A stretch of 64,000 nt of DNA from Prevotella sp. UBA2711 (GTDB taxonomy: Bacteria; Bacteroidota; Bacteroidia; Bacteroidales; Bacteroidaceae): the NCBI GenBank assembly GCA_002354095.1, contig DEKX01000036.1, positions 1 to 64,000 of the forward strand, in the 5' to 3' direction. The notes beneath the pieces were generated by a model, which was given only the letters and a program-made list of their open reading frames with translations, ran no database searches and was not told the DNA's origin. Below, one piece after another: positions 29,457 through 38,690 of the stretch (positions within the stretch are counted from its first letter, which is position 1; each line of letters opens with the position of its first letter). Both the position numbers and the translations under genes were made by a program.

Positions 29457-32354
29457 TTAAACAAACAACTCACCAATTGCTGCAGATAACGAGACTTTAC
29501 ATCTATCACAAATATCTGTTATAGTTGCTCCATTAGTAGACAAACCATAGAAGTTGTCCTCGCTTATCAACACGTATTCCCATTCACGATTCATCCGTTC
29601 TTCTGACTTCAGCTCGTTAATCTTCTTTGTCCACTCTACGGCAGCCGTTTGTTTCTGGCGCACATTCTTATCAAACAGTTTATCATTGCCTTTGGTCTCT
29701 ATCAGATATACCTTTTCATGTGTTGCAACGATGAAGTCAGGATGATAAGTTGCCATCAGCCCGTCGCGTCGCATATAATAGATAACAGCAAATGGATGCA
29801 TATTTTCGCTGATTTTCAGAAAACGTTCCACCTCGCCGTCTTTATCAAGGAAATCAATAAAGGCTTTTTCCAATCCTCCACCATGAGTGGGATAGCCTTG
29901 GCGCTCATAAATAGTTTTATGAGTTTCAACCGAGTAAGATTCACGCATCTTAATCTCTGTCACGGATGAGAATCGAGTATGTATCACCTGTGCATCGGTT
30001 GTCATGATATTGTTCTGAAGATTGAAGATGGCGCGAGCCATTTCTTCTATAATGTGCTTCGTTACAATGGCATCTTTTGAGAGTAATATCTTCCAGTCAT
30101 TACCATTGAATGGGTTGAATGGCCGCTCAAATAATCGTGTACGAATATACCTGTCAACAACTGCTATGATTTGCGCCTCGTTGATTTGCATATTTGGTAC
30201 GGGCATCTCTCTGTGAGAAGTAATTCTGTCAAACCTCAACGTAATTGTTCGTAGCAGTTTCTGCAGATATTCATTATAACTCACAGCTGTAAACAGATTA
30301 GCTGTTACCTTATAGCGCCCGAACTGAGTTTTTGAGATAGCTTCCTGAGAGATAAAGGTTTCGCCATCCTGTGCCAAGAACTGGCGAAGTCTGTCTAATG
30401 GGAAAGCAGTAAACGGCTGGAGGGTATTGAGGTCTATTTCCGTATCTTCTAACTCGTCTTCAGCTTCTCTCACAATGATAGGCCACTCGAAGTCAAACTG
30501 CTCATAATCCTCTCGTAAGCCTACCTTGATTAGGTCGCCCGTAGAACCACCCTCGCCTGTCTCACCAGTCTCTTCGACAGCCAGGCCTTGTGCAAACAAG
30601 TCTTCATAGAACTGGATGAAGGCCGGATGCTCTATGATGCTCAGCATGTCGATATAGGTCTTGGGTTGACTGTGCAGTTGCAATACGCGCTTGCGGTCAT
30701 CTTCTTTGATGCTCTGATATTCGGGCTCTCGCCACATCAGGCGAAGGCCGCGCCCAATAATCTGTTCCAACAAGATGGGAGCCTCCGAGGATCGCAAAGG
30801 TACAATCACGCAGATGTTATTTACATCAAATCCTTCACGCAACATCAAAACAGACACAATGACCTTGGGTTTCTGATACTTGTCAATGTCGAAAAGTTTC
30901 TTCTTGGTTTCTTTCCATTCTTCTTCTGTCACCTCACCTTTCGCATTGCTGTCAATCGTCACCACTTCATCCTGTGCCATTCCTTCGTCCAGCATCAGTT
31001 GGTTCACGTATGGCGCGACCGAAGTGTCTTCACAGATGACGAGCATTTTTGGATTTTTTTTCTCATCGACAGCAGTAAACTCAGATTCCAACTTCTTCAG
31101 TTTCGCCAAACCTGCACGAAGCATCAGTCGCTGTCCGTCGCTCAGGTCGCAAACCTTACCCCTCTCATCACGAACAGCTTTATAGTCCAAGGCTTTTAGC
31201 TCTGTCAGTTCCTGACGGCGGTCGAGCAACAGAGTCTTAACCAAACCTTTGCGCATAGCCGTTGCCAAGTCGAAGTCAACAATGATATGAGGGAAGAAAC
31301 ATTTCTGTACTTTCTTGCCTGAACCACGTTGGTCGTAGGGCGTGGCAGAGAAGTCTATCTGGAAGAATCGTTCACCTTTCTTTTCGGCTATCGCATTCAG
31401 GCCCTTCTGCCATTCCACTTCCTCAATCTCGCCATTTCTCTTCAACTCATGTATATGGTGGGCCTCGTCGTTGATCACCATGATGTCATCGAGTCCAGCC
31501 AAGTATTCCTGTTCCGAGCCTCGCAGATAGCGGCGATCCAACATACCCAAATCGTTACCTGCCGCCTTGCCCGGACGGATAGGCAGCAACTCGTTGATGA
31601 TGTCAGGCACATCCATCTGCTGTGGTTCTGCCGCTTCGTCTGCCATCTGGTTTTCAAACAGGTGCCAGTTCGTCAGGGCTATCAATCCGTCACCTGTGGT
31701 CTTGCGTCCGATGCCTTCTTCCTTCGTCACCACATTGTTCTGGATAAACGAGAATACCTCCTGACGATAGTGTACAGGAATGAAGACTTCCTGATTCAGA
31801 TAGAAATCGTTGGTCTCAATATCCCGTTCCTCCTTCTCTCGTTGCATCCGTCCGCAGAATGCATCCAGCAGTCGGTCATAGACTATCAAGCCTGGTGCCA
31901 CAATCAGAAAGTTCTTCGTGAAGCGTCCTGACGGCACGTCTTCGTGTCTCGCGTTCAGCATCTGCCACAACAGCAGGGCATGCATCACCCACGTCTTACC
32001 CGTACCCGTGGCCATCTTCACTGCATACTTCGGCATCTGATATTTCTTCTGTCCTAAGGTGCCTAAATCCACTATAGGCATCAAATCCGGAGTCAGTTGC
32101 TCATAGTATTCCATCACATTCCTTACGCCCATCACCTCGTGCAGATACACAATGTTGAGGATAGCCTGCCGCTGCCCGGCATGGAAGTTACGATGACGCA
32201 GCGAACAATATTCCTCCGAGAACCAAAACTTCAGCAATTCCTGTGTCGTGGGAGTCACCTGATCTATCAGTTCTCCACTCTCCCATGCCGCATTCACCGT
32301 CTCGCTCAGCCGCTTGGCCAGTTCCAGCGAGGCATTCATTCCATTTGTTTTCAT
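29457..32354 (-). CDS. Type III restriction endonuclease subunit Res
   Basis: The 965-residue product has an SF2 helicase core: Walker A VKMATGTGKTWVMHA (about 113-127), DEAH box VINDEAHHIHE (about 295), SATPYDQRGSG, and motif VI IIGRGLRLMWREPEY. Near the C-terminus (about 870-890) is the nuclease PD…ExK pattern YHPDFIVATHEKVYLIETKG. Type III Res forms a complex with Mod and cuts unmodified DNA after ATP-driven communication between two sites. It overlaps mod by 4 nt. No frame damage is visible, so the system is probably active. Confidence 0.92.
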   Translation of the reverse strand: MKTNGMNASLELAKRLSETVNAAWESGELIDQVTPTTQELLKFWFSEEYCSLRHRNFHAGQRQAILNIVYLHEVMGVRNVMEYYEQLTPDLMPIVDLGTLGQKKYQMPKYAVKMATGTGKTWVMHALLLWQMLNARHEDVPSGRFTKNFLIVAPGLIVYDRLLDAFCGRMQREKEERDIETNDFYLNQEVFIPVHYRQEVFSFIQNNVVTKEEGIGRKTTGDGLIALTNWHLFENQMADEAAEPQQMDVPDIINELLPIRPGKAAGNDLGMLDRRYLRGSEQEYLAGLDDIMVINDEAHHIHELKRNGEIEEVEWQKGLNAIAEKKGERFFQIDFSATPYDQRGSGKKVQKCFFPHIIVDFDLATAMRKGLVKTLLLDRRQELTELKALDYKAVRDERGKVCDLSDGQRLMLRAGLAKLKKLESEFTAVDEKKNPKMLVICEDTSVAPYVNQLMLDEGMAQDEVVTIDSNAKGEVTEEEWKETKKKLFDIDKYQKPKVIVSVLMLREGFDVNNICVIVPLRSSEAPILLEQIIGRGLRLMWREPEYQSIKEDDRKRVLQLHSQPKTYIDMLSIIEHPAFIQFYEDLFAQGLAVEETGETGEGGSTGDLIKVGLREDYEQFDFEWPIIVREAEDELEDTEIDLNTLQPFTAFPLDRLRQFLAQDGETFISQEAISKTQFGRYKVTANLFTAVSYNEYLQKLLRTITLRFDRITSHREMPVPNMQINEAQIIAVVDRYIRTRLFERPFNPFNGNDWKILLSKDAIVTKHIIEEMARAIFNLQNNIMTTDAQVIHTRFSSVTEIKMRESYSVETHKTIYERQGYPTHGGGLEKAFIDFLDKDGEVERFLKISENMHPFAVIYYMRRDGLMATYHPDFIVATHEKVYLIETKGNDKLFDKNVRQKQTAAVEWTKKINELKSEERMNREWEYVLISEDNFYGLSTNGATITDICDRCKVSLSAAIGELFV

Positions 32355-34243
32355 ACGCTTTCTACTACCTGACTTTCAAAACCAAACACATCTACGGCCT
32401 TGATGCACACCCGCCGTTGATCCTTATGCGCTACTCTCAGCCGCGTCTTATAGACACAATGTAGCGGGTCGTTGTCGTTCTCCACATTCTCACGATAGTC
32501 CTGCCACGTAGAACGGAACGTAACGCCGTCATAGTCAGGGTCGATGCTCCAGTATTCTATCAGACTGAGCGGGTCGCGCTCCAATACCTGTTGCAGTTTC
32601 TCCTTGTCCTTATCGTCCAACGGAATGTTGTCGGGCGACAGCAGCACATAGTTCTCCAACTCCACGTCTATCTCGTCTTGCTCGCCATTCTGTTTCACTA
32701 CTAATGGCTTTGCCACTAAGTATTGCAGCGATGAAAAGCGTACCGACTTATCGTCAATCAGTTTTTTGTAGCCTTTCTTAGCCAGTTTATCCAGCAGGTC
32801 TGGTGGTATCACAAGCACCTCCACCTTTGAGTCCTGGTATTTCTGGATGGCTGACGAGATATCGAAAGCGAAGTTCCAACCTAAAACGACCACCTTTTCC
32901 CAGTCGCCACCTAACAACGAGGCCTTTGCTTCCACTGCACGACGGATAGTAGCAGCCGTCGTCAGGCGATTGGGCGAGTCCACCATCACCAGTGTTCGCG
33001 TACCTTTTATATATCCGAAGTTACGGTCGTTCGTCTGCTCTGGGGTGAAGGGCAGCGCACCATACAGCCCCAGCACCACCTGACTCAAGTCGCCCACATG
33101 CTTATAGCGCTTGTTGTTGCGGAAAGCCTCCTTCTGATAGTCGCCAATACTCTGATAGAGGAAAGGCTTCACCTCTTGGTCAATGAATCGCTTGCGCATT
33201 ACCAGCGAGGCAGGCTTGCCGATGTCACAGGTGATCCAGCGTCTGCCCAATCGCTCGGCAACAGCAGCCGTCGTGCCGCTGCCACCAAAGAAGTCGCAAA
33301 CAAGGTCACCTTTGTTAGACGAGGCTTTGATAATACGTTCAAGAAGTTTCTCTGGCTTTTGAGTGGCATAAGATGTATTTTCTAAAGAGTTTCCTTGCAA
33401 AGGAGGTATATCAATCCAAACGTCACCAGGATTCTTTCCTCTATCTTCTAACTCTTCGGCTGTAACATTATAACGAGCCTCTCCTCTTTGAGCTCGTGCC
33501 AATGTCTCAGGACTATATGGTATTCCTATTGCATCACGATTAAAAGTTTTTAAATCAGATTTTGAATAGAACAATATAGTATTATGCTTTCTACCAAATC
33601 TATCATTTCCACTTGCGCCTTTAATATAATGCCATATAATTTCGTTCTGGAAGTTTTCTTTTCCAAATATTTCATCTAAGATTAATTTTAAATAAGGTCC
33701 AATATGCCAATCTATATGTATATATATACTACCCTTATCAGATAATAATTCACGAATTAATTGTAATCTTGGATATATCATCTTCAAATAAGATATTGTT
33801 CCTTGTTCCCATGTATCCGCATACGCAAACTGCTCAATAACCGTTGGTTTCTGCTGAATATCCGTTCCTGGCAAAGATATCTTCGTCCGATAATCAGCCT
33901 TCGAATCAAACGGCGGGTCAATATAAATCAAATCGACTTTTCCACGAAGCGAAGGCAACCCCGTCTGAGCATCGCCAGCTAACAGGGCCTGCATCGCTAA
34001 GAGATTGTCTCCATAGATGAGGCGGTTCATCCACTCCCCATTGCCTCCCGCCATGTTGAAGGCATTGGGAATCTGAGGCGAACTGCCTTTGAACAGTCCG
34101 CTCACGTCCTTACTCGGCAACACCAGCTCATTGGTCTGTAGACCAATCTGCGTACCACTACTCAGCCGCTCCAGTATCTGGGCAGCCTCACGTCTGCCCT
34201 CGCTCACGATGCGGGGCAGCTCTTCAATCAATGATTTAGCCAT
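32351..34243 (-). CDS. Type III DNA adenine methyltransferase subunit Mod
   Basis: The 630-residue product shows a beta-class N6-adenine methyltransferase order: DPPF at 109-112 (LIYIDPPFDSKADYR) before the SAM motif CDFFGGSGTTAAVAERLGRR (about 312-330). The target-recognition region lies between. The codons for about residues 150-300 (33340-33800) are visibly more AT-rich than the rest, fitting exchange of recognition domains. Mod sets sequence specificity and protects host DNA; with Res it forms the restriction complex. It is preceded by a long structured leader and a hairpin ending 3 nt before its ATG. Confidence 0.92.
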   Translation of the reverse strand: MAKSLIEELPRIVSEGRREAAQILERLSSGTQIGLQTNELVLPSKDVSGLFKGSSPQIPNAFNMAGGNGEWMNRLIYGDNLLAMQALLAGDAQTGLPSLRGKVDLIYIDPPFDSKADYRTKISLPGTDIQQKPTVIEQFAYADTWEQGTISYLKMIYPRLQLIRELLSDKGSIYIHIDWHIGPYLKLILDEIFGKENFQNEIIWHYIKGASGNDRFGRKHNTILFYSKSDLKTFNRDAIGIPYSPETLARAQRGEARYNVTAEELEDRGKNPGDVWIDIPPLQGNSLENTSYATQKPEKLLERIIKASSNKGDLVCDFFGGSGTTAAVAERLGRRWITCDIGKPASLVMRKRFIDQEVKPFLYQSIGDYQKEAFRNNKRYKHVGDLSQVVLGLYGALPFTPEQTNDRNFGYIKGTRTLVMVDSPNRLTTAATIRRAVEAKASLLGGDWEKVVVLGWNFAFDISSAIQKYQDSKVEVLVIPPDLLDKLAKKGYKKLIDDKSVRFSSLQYLVAKPLVVKQNGEQDEIDVELENYVLLSPDNIPLDDKDKEKLQQVLERDPLSLIEYWSIDPDYDGVTFRSTWQDYRENVENDNDPLHCVYKTRLRVAHKDQRRVCIKAVDVFGFESQVVESV

Positions 34244-34533
34244 GTAGCATTATAGTTTTATAATGCGCCGAGCCACCAAACAAAACGATTTCCTGCAAGC
34301 ACCCGTAAGGACACAAAACGTGGACGAATCCCCGTTTGATGTTCCAGGTACTTGCAGGAAACCTATATCAAGAAACAGGAAAACGCCCACTATGACAGTA
34401 GGCGCGTCCATTATTATCTTGATATGTTCTTTCTACCTGCAAGTTTCGGAACATCTTGAATAATAGCCAACGCTAAAGTTTAACCAACTAAAGTCACTCC
34501 TGCCGGCTTGCGCTCAAGTCATGTGGCCAAAGC
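34244..34533 (-). ncRNA. Candidate structured leader RNA upstream of mod
   Basis: From the promoter at 34540-34571 a minus transcript would run about 290 nt before the mod ATG. CTTGCAGG (34351-34358) can pair with CCTGCAAG at 34436-34443 (extended by TGTTCC with GGAACA, 34340-34345 and 34448-34453) or, as an 11-bp stem, with TTTCCTGCAAG at 34289-34299: the two exclude each other. Further stems are ATATCAAG/CTTGATAT (34365-34372, 34418-34425) enclosing CGCCCACT/AGTAGGCG (34384-34404). The last hairpin GCATTATA/TATAATGC (34247-34266) ends 3 nt before the mod start codon. No known RNA family was recognised. Confidence 0.6.
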
Positions 34534-34539
34534 TTAGTG

Positions 34540-34571
34540 CAAAAATACGACATATTTCAGCAATGACCAAA
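34540..34571 (-). promoter_or_regulatory. Promoter of the type III leader and mod-res
   Basis: Minus-strand TATTTTTG (34540-34547) with TTTG 20 bp upstream (34568-34571). Confidence 0.75.
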
Positions 34572-34628
34572 TATTTTGGAAGGTTTTTATAAATAAATAA
34601 GGAAGGGTGATTAAAAACATTGTATTTA

Positions 34629-34660
34629 TTTGGAGAAAAACAAATAAATGCTTACTTTTG
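34629..34660 (+). promoter_or_regulatory. Promoter of the kinase-like/EFR1/helicase/ispE operon
   Basis: TTTG (34629-34632) and TACTTTTG (34653-34660) are 20 bp apart. This puts the transcript start after the in-frame ATG at 34648, so the gene must begin at 34696. Confidence 0.75.
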
Positions 34661-34695
34661 CAAATAATTTGAACGTTAAAAAAGAAAACATAAAT

Positions 34696-36180
34696 ATGAA
34701 CAAGACATTTATTTCCCTACTGCTGTGCGCTTCCTTGGCAATGACAGCCAGTGCACAGAATACCCAAAAGAGTGAATTACAACAGAAAGCCGAAGCAGCC
34801 ACTACTGTTCCTGCCCAGCGTTACTTGCATATACGTGCCTACGAAGACTATGTCAACAAGGGCCAGTTGCTGCAAGGTGTAGAGTGTGGTACCAAGGCTG
34901 CAGCACTCTATTCGAAGGATGGACTCCACAAAGAGGCTTTCGAATTTCTGCGAAACGTCGATCAGACCATTAACGCCAAGAACCCCAACAATGCTGCTGC
35001 CCTGCATTATTTAGTGACGAAGGAGCGCTTGGCTATGTATATAAAATTCCGTAAGCCCGACAGCGCAAAGGAGCAATTACAGCAAATGGAGGCTCAGGTA
35101 GCCCAGGCTGGTGACGAAAAACTGAAAGAAGACCTGCTCTACCAGAAAGCCATTTATTTCTATACCTTCGGGCTCAATGCACAGGGCGATGCCGTTTTCA
35201 AAGAGATGGCTTCAAAACTGACAGCATCAAAGGAGTATGATAAGGTTGACGATGTTTACAAGCAACTCATTGCCAACGGTCGTCGCAGTAATAATGCCAG
35301 CATGGTGGCACAGTCATACAATAATTATCTGGCTTGGAAAGATTCTGTGAATGCCCTGAAGCACGCTGACGAAATTGCCGCTCTGAAGAAGCAAATTGCC
35401 GATAACGAGGCTGCCATCGAGGAGAAAGACTCTTCGCTGACCACTCGTTGGGTGTTCATCGTAGGACTGCTGATTCTGGCTGGTGCTTTGGCTGCCGCTT
35501 TGGTTGTGGGAGCCGTTATCCTGTTGCGCTTTATCCTTGTGAATCGCAAGCAGAAGAAAACCATCCAACTGGCTAACGACAGCAATGCGCTGAAATCAAA
35601 ATTCATTAGCAATATCTCTGCACAACTCGACCCCACCCTGCAAAAGCTGGATAGCACGAAGCCAGAGGTAAAAGCTTTGTTGGGATTCTCACAACATATC
35701 CAACAACTTTCAGAACTGGAGAATTCTGACACAGAGATAGAGATGGAGAGCGTTCAGATTCCTGCATTCTGCGAAAGTCTTGCCAACGAGATTCGTCCTT
35801 TGGTGAAAAAAGACGTGAACATCAAGATAGAGGCTCCAAAGATGTCGATGGATATGAACAAGGAATATGTTTCGCACATCCTGCTACATCTGCTCAAGAA
35901 TGCAGCCATTTATACGCCTGAGGAAGGTACCATCTGGTTGGAATACAAGAAGCGCAGTGCTCACACCCATCAGTTCCTGGTGGCTGACACCGGTTGCGGT
36001 ATTCCTGAAGAGAAGCGCGAGGATGTGTTCAAGCCCTTCCTTGAAATCCGCGACCTCACCCAGGGTGACGGCCTGGGCCTGCCTATCTGCAAGCAGATGG
36101 CGCTGAAGATGAATGGTGACCTTGAGATTGACCCGGAGTTTACGAAGGGAACACGTTTTGTCCTTGAACTCCACGCATGA
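34696..36180 (+). CDS. Membrane histidine-kinase-like protein lacking the phosphoacceptor His
   Basis: The 494-residue product has a signal peptide (MNKTFISLLLCASLAMTASA), a helical TPR-like periplasmic part, one membrane helix (about 252-282, VFIVGLLILAGALAAALVVG) and a C-terminal HATPase domain with N box LLKNAAIYTP, G1 DTGCGIP and G2 GDGLGLPICKQMA. In the dimerisation helix the usual FISNISHELRTP motif reads FISNISAQLDPTLQKL: the His is Ala309. It therefore cannot phosphorylate itself in the normal way and may act as a pseudokinase, a phosphatase or an ATP-dependent scaffold. It overlaps the EFR1 gene by 4 nt; no response regulator is adjacent. Confidence 0.82.
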   Translation: MNKTFISLLLCASLAMTASAQNTQKSELQQKAEAATTVPAQRYLHIRAYEDYVNKGQLLQGVECGTKAAALYSKDGLHKEAFEFLRNVDQTINAKNPNNAAALHYLVTKERLAMYIKFRKPDSAKEQLQQMEAQVAQAGDEKLKEDLLYQKAIYFYTFGLNAQGDAVFKEMASKLTASKEYDKVDDVYKQLIANGRRSNNASMVAQSYNNYLAWKDSVNALKHADEIAALKKQIADNEAAIEEKDSSLTTRWVFIVGLLILAGALAAALVVGAVILLRFILVNRKQKKTIQLANDSNALKSKFISNISAQLDPTLQKLDSTKPEVKALLGFSQHIQQLSELENSDTEIEMESVQIPAFCESLANEIRPLVKKDVNIKIEAPKMSMDMNKEYVSHILLHLLKNAAIYTPEEGTIWLEYKKRSAHTHQFLVADTGCGIPEEKREDVFKPFLEIRDLTQGDGLGLPICKQMALKMNGDLEIDPEFTKGTRFVLELHA

Positions 36181-36929
36181 TATTCTATTTCTCAGGAACA
36201 GGCAATACAAAGTGGGCGGCAGAGCAGATAGCACTGTCGACCCACGATTCTTTATACTATATTCCTACCGAGCTAACAGGTTCGTGTGATTATACGCTGA
36301 AAGAAGGTGAATCATTAGGTTTCTGTTTTCCAACCCACGGCTGGCAACCTCCTCGAATTGTCCGGGAGTTTATTCGGAAGGCAACATTCCATTCCGTTAG
36401 CTATGTTTATGCATTAACCACTTGCGGTGACAATATGGGATATGCTATGCGTATATTAAATAAGGAGTTAGCACAAAAGGGGCTGAAGCTTGATGCCTCC
36501 TTTGCGGTTGTCATGCCTGAATCGAACGTATGTTTCAATTTCCTTCACCTTGATACACCAGAACGTGAGCGTCAGAAGATAGAAGCTGCCAAGAAACGCA
36601 TGAAACACATCACGGCAGTCATCAGCAGTCGGCAAAAAGGCGTTGAGGAGTTGGTAAAGGGTGCTATACCATATACCTATACCTACGTCATTGGCGGGTA
36701 TTATAATAAACATCTCATCACTGACCGCCATTTCTGGGTAGATGAAGATGCTTGCATAGCATGCGGTCTCTGCCAGAAGGTATGTCCTGTCGGCGATATC
36801 GAGGGAACACCACCCCGTTGGCTTCACAATGATTCATGTACTAACTGTCTGGCGTGCTATCATCATTGTCCGCGCCATGCCATTCATTGGGGAAAGATGA
36901 AACGCGGACAATACGTGTTTAAGGAATAA
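36177..36929 (+). CDS. EFR1-family ferredoxin (flavodoxin domain plus two [4Fe-4S] sites)
   Basis: The 250-residue product starts with a flavodoxin-type phosphate loop MIFYFSGTGNTKWAA and ends with two bacterial ferredoxin motifs, CIACGLCQKVCPVGDI (near 193) and CTNCLACYHHCPRHAI (near 221). EFR1 proteins are putative electron carriers pairing FMN with Fe-S clusters in anaerobes; the partner is unknown. Its start overlaps the kinase-like gene (ATGA). Confidence 0.9.
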   Translation: MIFYFSGTGNTKWAAEQIALSTHDSLYYIPTELTGSCDYTLKEGESLGFCFPTHGWQPPRIVREFIRKATFHSVSYVYALTTCGDNMGYAMRILNKELAQKGLKLDASFAVVMPESNVCFNFLHLDTPERERQKIEAAKKRMKHITAVISSRQKGVEELVKGAIPYTYTYVIGGYYNKHLITDRHFWVDEDACIACGLCQKVCPVGDIEGTPPRWLHNDSCTNCLACYHHCPRHAIHWGKMKRGQYVFKE

Positions 36930-36944
36930 TCAAGCTGACACTGA

Positions 36945-38690
36945 ATGGCAAAACTCGAAACCCATACTCTGGATACCGATAATCAGGAGTGGCAACAGGC
37001 GCTACAGATTATCCAGTACACCCGTCGGTCGCTCTTCCTGACCGGTAAGGCGGGAACGGGTAAATCGACGTTTCTCAGGTATGTGTCCGAAACAGTCAAA
37101 AAGAAGCATGTCATTCTGGCTCCAACAGGTATTGCTGCCATCAATGCAGGTGGCCAGACACTGCATTCATTCTTCAAACTGCCTTTCCATCCGTTGCTCC
37201 CCAACGACTCCAGCTATTCCGCCCGCAATATCCGAAAAACTCTTAAATATAGTGGAGAGACCACTAAACTCCTACGAGAACTCGAACTCATCATCATTGA
37301 TGAGATTTCAATGGTGAGGGCTGACATTATTGATTTCATCGATAAGGTGTTGCGCATCTACTGTCGGAATATGCGTGAACCATTCGGTGGGAAACAACTA
37401 TTGCTGGTGGGAGATATCTTCCAATTGGAACCCGTCATCAAAGAAGATGAATGGCACTTGATGCAGCCCTTCTATGCTTCCGCATACTTCTTCTCGGCAA
37501 AAGTCTGGCAAGAAATGCAATTGGTCAGTATCGAGTTACGGAAAGTCTATCGGCAGACCGACCTGCAGTTTATTGCCTTGCTCGACCGTATCCGACAGAA
37601 TCATGCTACCGATGCCGATCTACAAGCCATCAATGAACGGGTGAACAGTCATATTCAGCGACCACATAACGGCTTTGAGATAACACTCGCTACCCGTCGC
37701 GATACTGTTGACTATATCAACAACGAACATCTTGGTAAACTGGAGGGTGAGCCAACGGTTTTCAATGGTCGTATCAAAGGGGAGTTTCCTGAAACCTCCC
37801 TACCCGCTCCTATGGAATTGGAAGTTAAACCTGGTGCACAGGTGATTTTCGTGAAGAACGACAAAGAGAAGCGTTGGGTGAATGGTACGTTGGGCATTGT
37901 CATCAATCTGGACGAGGAAGAAGGTATCATTACGGTGGTAGATGAAGACGGTCATGAACATGACGTAGAACGTGAAGTTTGGGAAAACATGCGCTATACC
38001 TTCAATGAGAAGGAACAGAAAATAGAAGAACAGCTGCTGGGCACCTTCGTACAATTTCCACTGCGACTGGCATGGGCGATTACGGTACATAAAAGCCAAG
38101 GACTCACGTTCAGAAATGTGAAGATAGACTTTTCAGGGGGCGGAGCTTTTGCTGGTGGACAAACCTATGTGGCCCTTTCACGCTGCACCTCTCTTGAAGG
38201 CATCAGCCTTGAAGCCCCTATCCGTCGAAGTGATATTTTCGTCAGAGCTGAAGTAGTGGCTTTTGCCAACCGTTATAATGATGGAAAACTGATTCATCAG
38301 GCTATCTACGAAAGCAAGGCCGATAAGGAATACCATGATGCTATGGAAGCTTTCGACCGTCAGGATTTCGATGCTTTCCTCCAGAATTTCTTTTTGGCAA
38401 TTCATAGTCGCTATGATATAGAGAAGCCCGCTGCTAAACGACTCATCCGCCGCAAACTGGGCGTTATCACCAAATTGCAGCAAAAGTGTCAACAGTTGGA
38501 AGATTCTATTAAACAAAAAGAAGAAACGCTGAAACGACTGGCAGCCGAGTACGTTATGTTAGGACGTGAATGCGAAAAGGAGCACATGCCGGAAGCTGCT
38601 ATCCGCAACTACGAAAAAGCGCTCGAACTATATCCTGATGCTATGGAAGCCCAACGTCGTATTAAGAAAATCAAAAAAGATAAAAAATGA
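36945..38690 (+). CDS. PIF1/RecD-like DNA helicase with C-terminal TPR
   Basis: The 581-residue SF1 helicase has Walker A LFLTGKAGTGKSTFLR (about 31-45), TLHSFFKLPF, DEAH-type ELIIIDEISMVRADI, GGKQLLLVGDIFQLEPV, and a late AITVHKSQGLTFRNV … YVALSRCTSLEGI block, motifs shared by PIF1 and RecD. The C-terminal 90 residues form a coiled coil and a TPR-like repeat (AIRNYEKALELYPDAMEAQ). It probably unwinds DNA 5' to 3'. It overlaps ispE by 4 nt. Confidence 0.88.
   Translation: MAKLETHTLDTDNQEWQQALQIIQYTRRSLFLTGKAGTGKSTFLRYVSETVKKKHVILAPTGIAAINAGGQTLHSFFKLPFHPLLPNDSSYSARNIRKTLKYSGETTKLLRELELIIIDEISMVRADIIDFIDKVLRIYCRNMREPFGGKQLLLVGDIFQLEPVIKEDEWHLMQPFYASAYFFSAKVWQEMQLVSIELRKVYRQTDLQFIALLDRIRQNHATDADLQAINERVNSHIQRPHNGFEITLATRRDTVDYINNEHLGKLEGEPTVFNGRIKGEFPETSLPAPMELEVKPGAQVIFVKNDKEKRWVNGTLGIVINLDEEEGIITVVDEDGHEHDVEREVWENMRYTFNEKEQKIEEQLLGTFVQFPLRLAWAITVHKSQGLTFRNVKIDFSGGGAFAGGQTYVALSRCTSLEGISLEAPIRRSDIFVRAEVVAFANRYNDGKLIHQAIYESKADKEYHDAMEAFDRQDFDAFLQNFFLAIHSRYDIEKPAAKRLIRRKLGVITKLQQKCQQLEDSIKQKEETLKRLAAEYVMLGRECEKEHMPEAAIRNYEKALELYPDAMEAQRRIKKIKKDKK

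Noticed and set aside
34244..34533. mod leader as tmRNA, RNase P RNA or SRP RNA
   Set aside because: None of their hallmark sequences (tag ORF with acceptor stem, GGAAAGTCC-type core, GGAAGCAGCC loop) is present.
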